Of a stretch of DNA of 64,000 nt, positions 60,073 to 64,000 are shown in pieces. Numbering within the stretch: the first letter of the stretch is position 1; every line of letters starts with the position of its first letter. The DNA comes from Lachnospiraceae bacterium. GTDB taxonomy: Bacteria > Bacillota > Clostridia > Lachnospirales > Lachnospiraceae. The stretch is from contig JAAVZR010000027.1 of assembly GCA_022791755.1 (NCBI GenBank), positions 18,565 through 82,564 on the forward strand, given 5' to 3'. The translations under genes and the position numbers were made by a program. Below the pieces are notes generated by a model. It had not been told where the DNA came from. It made no database searches and saw only the letters and a program-made list of their open reading frames with translations.

Positions 60073-60780
60073 ATGGTTCAGGAGAATTACAGGGAGATAG
60101 AAAGGCGTGTGGCGGCGGCCTGTGAGAGGGCCGGAAGAAGCCGGGACGAGGTGACTTTGGTGGCAGTCAGCAAGACAAAGCCGGAAGAGAGAATCCGGGA
60201 GCTGATGGAGATCGGCGTTCGGGATTTCGGAGAGAATAAGGTGCAGGATCTGTGCCGGAAAATGGAGGATATCCCGGGGGATAACCGCTGGCATTTTATC
60301 GGCGGCCTGCAGCGCAATAAGGTGAAGTATCTGGTGGGGAGTCCTGTGGCTTTGATTCACTCGGTGGATTCTGTGAAGCTGGCGGAGGCGATCCAGAGAG
60401 AGGCTGAGAAAAAGAGCGTGACAGTGCCGGTACTTCTGGAAATCAATATCGCAGGGGAGGAGAGTAAGGGGGGAGTGAGGCCGGAGGAAGCAAAAGAGCT
60501 TCTTTGTCAGGCGGCGGCTCTGGACCGGCTGCGGATCCGGGGGCTTATGACCATTGCGCCCCCCGGGGTGGAGGAGGCGAACAGGAATTATTTCCGGCAG
60601 ATGCGAGCGCTTCGGGACGAGCTGGCGGCGCTTTCTCTGCCCGGGGTGGAAATGAAGGAATTGTCCATGGGTATGACCGATGATTTTGAGACGGCGATCG
60701 CGGAGGGAGCCACCATTGTGCGGGTGGGAACCGCGATTTTCGGAACCAGGGCGCCGGGGGAACCGGAGTGGAAAGCATGA
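60073..60780 (+). CDS. YggS/PLPBP-family pyridoxal phosphate homeostasis protein
   Basis: 235 aa from ATG 60073 ([20 protein letters not shown]), chosen because this matches the usual N-terminus; ATG 60046 and a 60022 initiator would add residues with no family match. Core blocks: [10 protein letters not shown] with the PLP-binding Lys, [51 protein letters not shown] and [17 protein letters not shown]-barrel PLP carrier that buffers pyridoxal phosphate and affects amino-acid metabolism. Next gene follows at 26 bases. Confidence 0.93.
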   Translation: MVQENYREIERRVAAACERAGRSRDEVTLVAVSKTKPEERIRELMEIGVRDFGENKVQDLCRKMEDIPGDNRWHFIGGLQRNKVKYLVGSPVALIHSVDSVKLAEAIQREAEKKSVTVPVLLEINIAGEESKGGVRPEEAKELLCQAAALDRLRIRGLMTIAPPGVEEANRNYFRQMRALRDELAALSLPGVEMKELSMGMTDDFETAIAEGATIVRVGTAIFGTRAPGEPEWKA

Positions 60781-60805
60781 GCCCGGAAAGGAAGAGAGGA
60801 AAGAG

Positions 60806-61480
60806 ATGAAATTATTGGTGGATTATGCCGGGATTGAGAAAATCCGGGAACTGTATGACTATTATCCTCTGGATGGCGTGACCACGAATCCGTCGATTCT
60901 GGCGGCGACGGGAGCGGACCCCTATGAGACACTGACGCAGATCCGGGCTTTCATCGGGCCGGATGCGGATCTTCATGCGCAGGTGATCTCGCCTGCGGCA
61001 CAGGATATGGTGGAGGAGGCTCACCATATCCTGTGCCGTCTGGGACAGAGTACCTGTATCAAGGTCCCGGTGACAAGGGAAGGGATAAAGGCCATAAAAC
61101 TGCTGGCGGCAGAGGGAGTGCGGGTGACGGCGACAGCCATCTACACGCCGATCCAGGCCATTGTGGCGGCCCATGCCGGAGCCGCCTTTGTGGCGCCTTA
61201 TGTGAATTCCATCGACAGCGTGGGAATCGACGGGATCGGGGTGGCGAAGACGATCCAGGAAACCTTTGAGAATCAGGGACTTCATACCCAGGTGCTGGCG
61301 GCCAGCTTTAAAAACGCATATCAGGTACAGGAGTTGTTTGCCTTCGGGATCCCGGCAGTGACCGCGGTTCCGGATGTCCTGGAGGGGCTGGTAAAGAACG
61401 ATTTATCGGCTGCCCGGGTAAAGCGGTTTCAGGCGGATTTTGAAGGGCTGTGCGGAGAGGGAAGAACGATGAAGAGATGA
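60806..61480 (+). CDS. Transaldolase-family protein (fructose-6-phosphate aldolase-like)
   Basis: 224 aa from ATG 60806, the size of small transaldolase/FSA proteins. [11 protein letters not shown], Schiff-base Lys in CIKVPVT (about residue 89), [29 protein letters not shown] and [13 protein letters not shown] are the expected blocks. It either carries out transaldolase chemistry in the pentose phosphate pathway or cleaves fructose-6-phosphate to dihydroxyacetone and glyceraldehyde-3-phosphate; sequence alone does not separate the two. Likely co-transcribed with the YggS gene. Confidence 0.88.
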   Translation: MKLLVDYAGIEKIRELYDYYPLDGVTTNPSILAATGADPYETLTQIRAFIGPDADLHAQVISPAAQDMVEEAHHILCRLGQSTCIKVPVTREGIKAIKLLAAEGVRVTATAIYTPIQAIVAAHAGAAFVAPYVNSIDSVGIDGIGVAKTIQETFENQGLHTQVLAASFKNAYQVQELFAFGIPAVTAVPDVLEGLVKNDLSAARVKRFQADFEGLCGEGRTMKR

Positions 61481-61573
61481 AATGATAAAAAGTTGAAAGG
61501 ATGAAGAGAGGGACTTATCGGGACAGGGGCCTTTGGCATATACTGTATGAAAGGTTTTCTGTGGAGGCAGGGG

Positions 61574-63400
61574 TTGGAAAACAGTCAGAAGCTTGAGAAT
61601 CTGCTGAATCTGGCGCTTGATACGAAAGAAGAGGAGAGAGAGAAAAGCCAGGCATTGCAGGTGGGATATGACGAAAACAGCGGAAAATGGGAGCTGATCG
61701 TCCGCTACCACGGGAGCGCGGATGGAATGCGCAGTCTGCCCGGGACACAGGTGGAGACGCTCTTAGGCGGGTATGCCGTGGTATGGACGCCGGAAGAGCA
61801 GATCGATGTGCTGGCGGCACTCCCTGAGGTGGAGTATGTGGAGAAGCCGAAATGGCTTTTATATGAGGTGGAATCCGGGAAGGCGGTATCCTGTATCGAC
61901 GTGTTGCAGCAGGATCTGCCTTCCCGTCTCTTTCCGGGGGACGAGACAGGAGGGGAAGGCGGTCTCGCCTCCCCGGTGGGGACTTTGTCAGGCCGGGGGG
62001 TGCTGGTGGCAGTGCTTGACTCCGGCATTGATTATACTCTGCCGGAGTTCAGATGGGCGGATGGAAGCAGCCGGATCCTGGGACTGTGGGATCAGACACT
62101 TTCTCTGGAATTTACAAAGGAACAGATTGATGAGGCGCTGGCGGCTTCCGATCCGGAAAAACGCTATCGTCTGGTGCCCAGCCGGGATCTGTCAGGCCAT
62201 GGGACAGCCGTGGCGGGGATCGCGGCAGGCGGCGGGCAGACGACAGGGGGAGAGACAGGATCACAGGGACAGACAGGCGGCGGCATACCCCGCTATCGCG
62301 GGGTGGCTCCGGCCAGTGAGCTCTTAGTGGTAAAGCTGGGAACGCCGGGAGAGCGGTCATTTCCGCGGACGACGGAGCTGATGAGGGGGCTTGACTATGT
62401 GCTGCGAAAGGCTCAGGAGCTGAACCGGCCGGTGGCAGTGAATATCAGTATCGGAAATAATTATGGCTCCCATGACGGGACAACGCTGTTGGAAACCTTT
62501 GTGGACGAAGCGGCCGGTTTCTCGCCGAATTGTATCGTGATCGGCAGCGGAAACGAGGGAGGAGCCGCCGGTCACAGTTCCGGGGTGCTGGAGCAGCCGT
62601 TACCGGGGACAGACCGTTCGCAGCTGGTGGAGCTGTCCGTGGGGGTCTATGAGACGGCTCTCAGCGTACAGCTGTGGAAATCCTATGTGGATTCTTTTGG
62701 CGTGGAGCTGAGCGCACCGGACGGGGTGAGCGTGGGCCCCTTTCGCCCGGAGCAGGGACCGCAGCGCTATGTGCTGGGCGGGGCGGAGGTGCTGATTTAC
62801 TATGGAGAACCGAAGCCCCACAGCCGCAGCCAGGAGATTTTTCTGGATTTTATTCCGCGGGCCACGTACCTGGAGAGCGGCGTCTGGAAGTTTCGGCTGA
62901 TTCCGGAAAAGATCGTGGAGGGACGCTATGATTTCTGGCTGCCGGGGACTTCGATTCTGAACCGGGGCACCCGGTTTTTGCGGCAGACGCAGGATGTGAC
63001 GCTGACCATTCCCTCCACGGCGGCGCGGGCGATCACGGTGGGAGCCTATGATTCCAGACGGGACAGTTACGCGGAATTTTCGGGACGAGGATATCTGCGG
63101 AATCTGGATTTGGTAAAACCCGAGCTGGTGGCGCCGGGGGTGGAGATCATGGCGCCCAGGGTGGGCGGCGGATATGGGCCCCAGACCGGGACGTCTTTTG
63201 CAGCGCCCTTTGTGACGGGGAGCGCGGCGCTTCTCATGGAGTGGGGGATGGTGAAAGGGAATGATCCCTATCTGTATGGGGAGAAGGTGAAGGCGTATCT
63301 GACCCGCGGGGCCAGGCAGTTTGGGGGCGGAGGGCTGCGGTTTCCGAATAATCGGGTGGGGTATGGGGCGCTGTGTGTGAGGGGGAGTTTGCCGGGGTAG
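61574..63400 (+). CDS. Csp-like subtilisin-family (S8) protease
   Basis: 608 aa from a TTG at 61574, which has GGAGG six bases upstream and gives MENSQKLENLLNLALD, the usual Csp-like N-terminus; the ATG at 61547 has no ribosome binding site. Catalytic triad: Asp in VAVLDSGIDYT, His in GHGTAVAGIAAGG, Ser in GTSFAAPFVTGSAALLM, all intact. A large insertion between His and Ser (the jelly-roll segment of Csp proteins) is visible, including LSVGVYETALSVQLWKSY. An N-terminal prodomain-like region covers about 1-100. In spore formers, Csp proteases activate cortex-lytic enzymes during germination; many Lachnospiraceae carry extra copies of unclear role. Confidence 0.85.
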   Translation: MENSQKLENLLNLALDTKEEEREKSQALQVGYDENSGKWELIVRYHGSADGMRSLPGTQVETLLGGYAVVWTPEEQIDVLAALPEVEYVEKPKWLLYEVESGKAVSCIDVLQQDLPSRLFPGDETGGEGGLASPVGTLSGRGVLVAVLDSGIDYTLPEFRWADGSSRILGLWDQTLSLEFTKEQIDEALAASDPEKRYRLVPSRDLSGHGTAVAGIAAGGGQTTGGETGSQGQTGGGIPRYRGVAPASELLVVKLGTPGERSFPRTTELMRGLDYVLRKAQELNRPVAVNISIGNNYGSHDGTTLLETFVDEAAGFSPNCIVIGSGNEGGAAGHSSGVLEQPLPGTDRSQLVELSVGVYETALSVQLWKSYVDSFGVELSAPDGVSVGPFRPEQGPQRYVLGGAEVLIYYGEPKPHSRSQEIFLDFIPRATYLESGVWKFRLIPEKIVEGRYDFWLPGTSILNRGTRFLRQTQDVTLTIPSTAARAITVGAYDSRRDSYAEFSGRGYLRNLDLVKPELVAPGVEIMAPRVGGGYGPQTGTSFAAPFVTGSAALLMEWGMVKGNDPYLYGEKVKAYLTRGARQFGGGGLRFPNNRVGYGALCVRGSLPG

Positions 63401-63660
63401 AAATGTGTGGGATTTTGGGATAAAGTGTATGTTATTTTATGGTATATAGTATCGAATAAAGTGTTTATTATGCGTTGTATGAAATAGGTTGGCATGTTAT
63501 ACTGATTTTAATAGTTTGACGATATTTAGGAAATTGTTGGTGTAGGCAAATTGGGTTATAGGCTAGAATATCAATTGAAATAGAATTATTGGAATACGAA
63601 ATTTTACAATACATTGTCGTCGGATTATGATGGTTTACTAATTTGGAAAAGATAGATGAA
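63401..63660. other. A+T-rich intergenic region, no gene seen
   Basis: About 260 bases after the Csp-like gene in which composition drops abruptly to A+T-rich sequence. No convincing ORF, RNA or terminator was found. This looks like a junction between core genome and acquired DNA. Confidence 0.5.
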
Positions 63661-63685
63661 ATTCTGCCACCGGTGGTGGCAGAAT
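63661..63685. repeat. Perfect palindrome upstream of the YhcG-family gene
   Basis: ATTCTGCCACC (63661-63671) and GGTGGCAGAAT (63675-63685) are fully complementary around GGT. It ends just before the ribosome binding site of the next gene and may be an operator, a terminator arm or an element end. Confidence 0.6.
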
Positions 63686-63699
63686 TGGAGAGGATGTAT

Positions 63700-64000
63700 A
63701 TGAAGAATATTGTTACAACACAAGAATTTAGGAAGTTTGTTTCAGATATAATTCAAAAAATTAAAGATGCCCAGTATGAATCTTTGAAATTTGTTAATTA
63801 TAAATTGATTTGTTTATATTGGGACATAGGCAGAGAAATTTGTGTGAGGCAAAATGAATACGGTTGGGGTAAAGCTATTGTTGAAGAACTGTCAGCAGAA
63901 TTACAGGAAGAATTTTTTGGGAAATCCGGTTTTTCTGCAAGGAATTTATGGAGAATGATAAATTTTTATATTACATTTCAGGATAACAAAGAAGTGCCAC
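63700..64000 (+). CDS. YhcG/DUF1016-family putative nuclease, 3' partial
   Basis: About 100 residues up to the window edge. ATG 63700 (MKNIVTTQEFRKFVSDIIQK) has GGAGAGG upstream; ATG 63694 is too close to it. The block NYKLICLYWDIGREI, then EYGWGKAIVEELSAEL and GFSARNLWRMINFY is the characteristic N-terminal half of YhcG/DUF1016 proteins, whose C-terminal half is a PDDEXK nuclease domain (outside the window). Such genes often sit in defence islands, beside type I restriction systems. Codon use is strongly A/T-ending, unlike the rest of the window. Confidence 0.85.
   Translation, partial: MKNIVTTQEFRKFVSDIIQKIKDAQYESLKFVNYKLICLYWDIGREICVRQNEYGWGKAIVEELSAELQEEFFGKSGFSARNLWRMINFYITFQDNKEVP

Overview
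The window looks like a chromosomal segment of a G+C-rich gut-type clostridium, most likely a Lachnospiraceae member. This rests on gene content and style, not on a database match: an NAD(P)H-linked [FeFe] hydrogenase pair, rubredoxin, a clostridial-type PPi/ATP phosphofructokinase, a Csp-like subtilisin, SpoIID, a DUF4250 protein, a LytTR/GHKL signalling pair, and AGGAGG-type ribosome binding sites throughout. Most genes read on the + strand. No rRNA, tRNA or CRISPR array was seen. The RNA genes found are tmRNA (ssrA) and a probable 6S RNA.

Layout. 0-3.5 kb: end of a DHHW/AlgX-like envelope protein, rsuA, then a PspA-YdjI membrane-stress pair with its own promoter. 3.7-7.4 kb: a two-gene hydrogenase operon (GltD-like flavoprotein plus [FeFe] hydrogenase). 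7.4-8.6 kb: a polysaccharide deacetylase with a structured leader, then copy 1 of a dispersed palindromic element. 8.6-11.3 kb: a BlaI/M56 regulator pair and a decayed Fic gene. 11.4-16.7 kb: LCP cell-wall ligase, enolase, secG, smpB, a ROK sugar kinase and ssrA. 16.7-22.9 kb: a visibly A+T-richer mannose-family PTS operon with regulator and deacetylase, ending in a transposase remnant and bracketed by a perfect 20-bp inverted repeat; this looks like acquired DNA lodged behind ssrA. 22.9-33.5 kb: rubredoxin, clpB with a CIRCE-like operator, a radical-SAM DNA-modification/repair pair, deoB, 6S RNA and a large SpoIID protein, then copy 2 of the palindromic element. 33.9-39.3 kb: an AraC regulator divergent from a GDP-6-deoxyhexose operon (gmd, rmlD-like, fcl, manC). 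39.5-40.7 kb: phosphofructokinase on the minus strand.

40.9-48.5 kb holds what may be an extracellular flavin-based reductase module: an FMN-binding lipoprotein, a hybrid sensor kinase with an extracellular sensor, a LytTR regulator with a GHKL kinase, and a Tat/lipobox FAD reductase. The lipoprotein and the reductase share the same unusual Glu-Thr-Thr-Ala-Ala-Pro-like linkers. 48.6-63.4 kb is mostly housekeeping: an S41-like protein without an obvious catalytic serine, a lipoprotein hydrolase, a DUF815 ATPase, HAD phosphatase, icd, gltX, a UvrD-type helicase, a YggS protein, a transaldolase-family enzyme and a Csp-like protease. After 63.4 kb composition turns abruptly A+T-rich and a YhcG/DUF1016 nuclease-family gene begins, probably the edge of an island.

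The two signals I rate highest are (1) the ~240-bp palindromic element present twice, both times between convergent genes, whose two stems differ in sequence between copies but stay complementary, and (2) the flavin reductase/sensor cluster at 41-48.5 kb.
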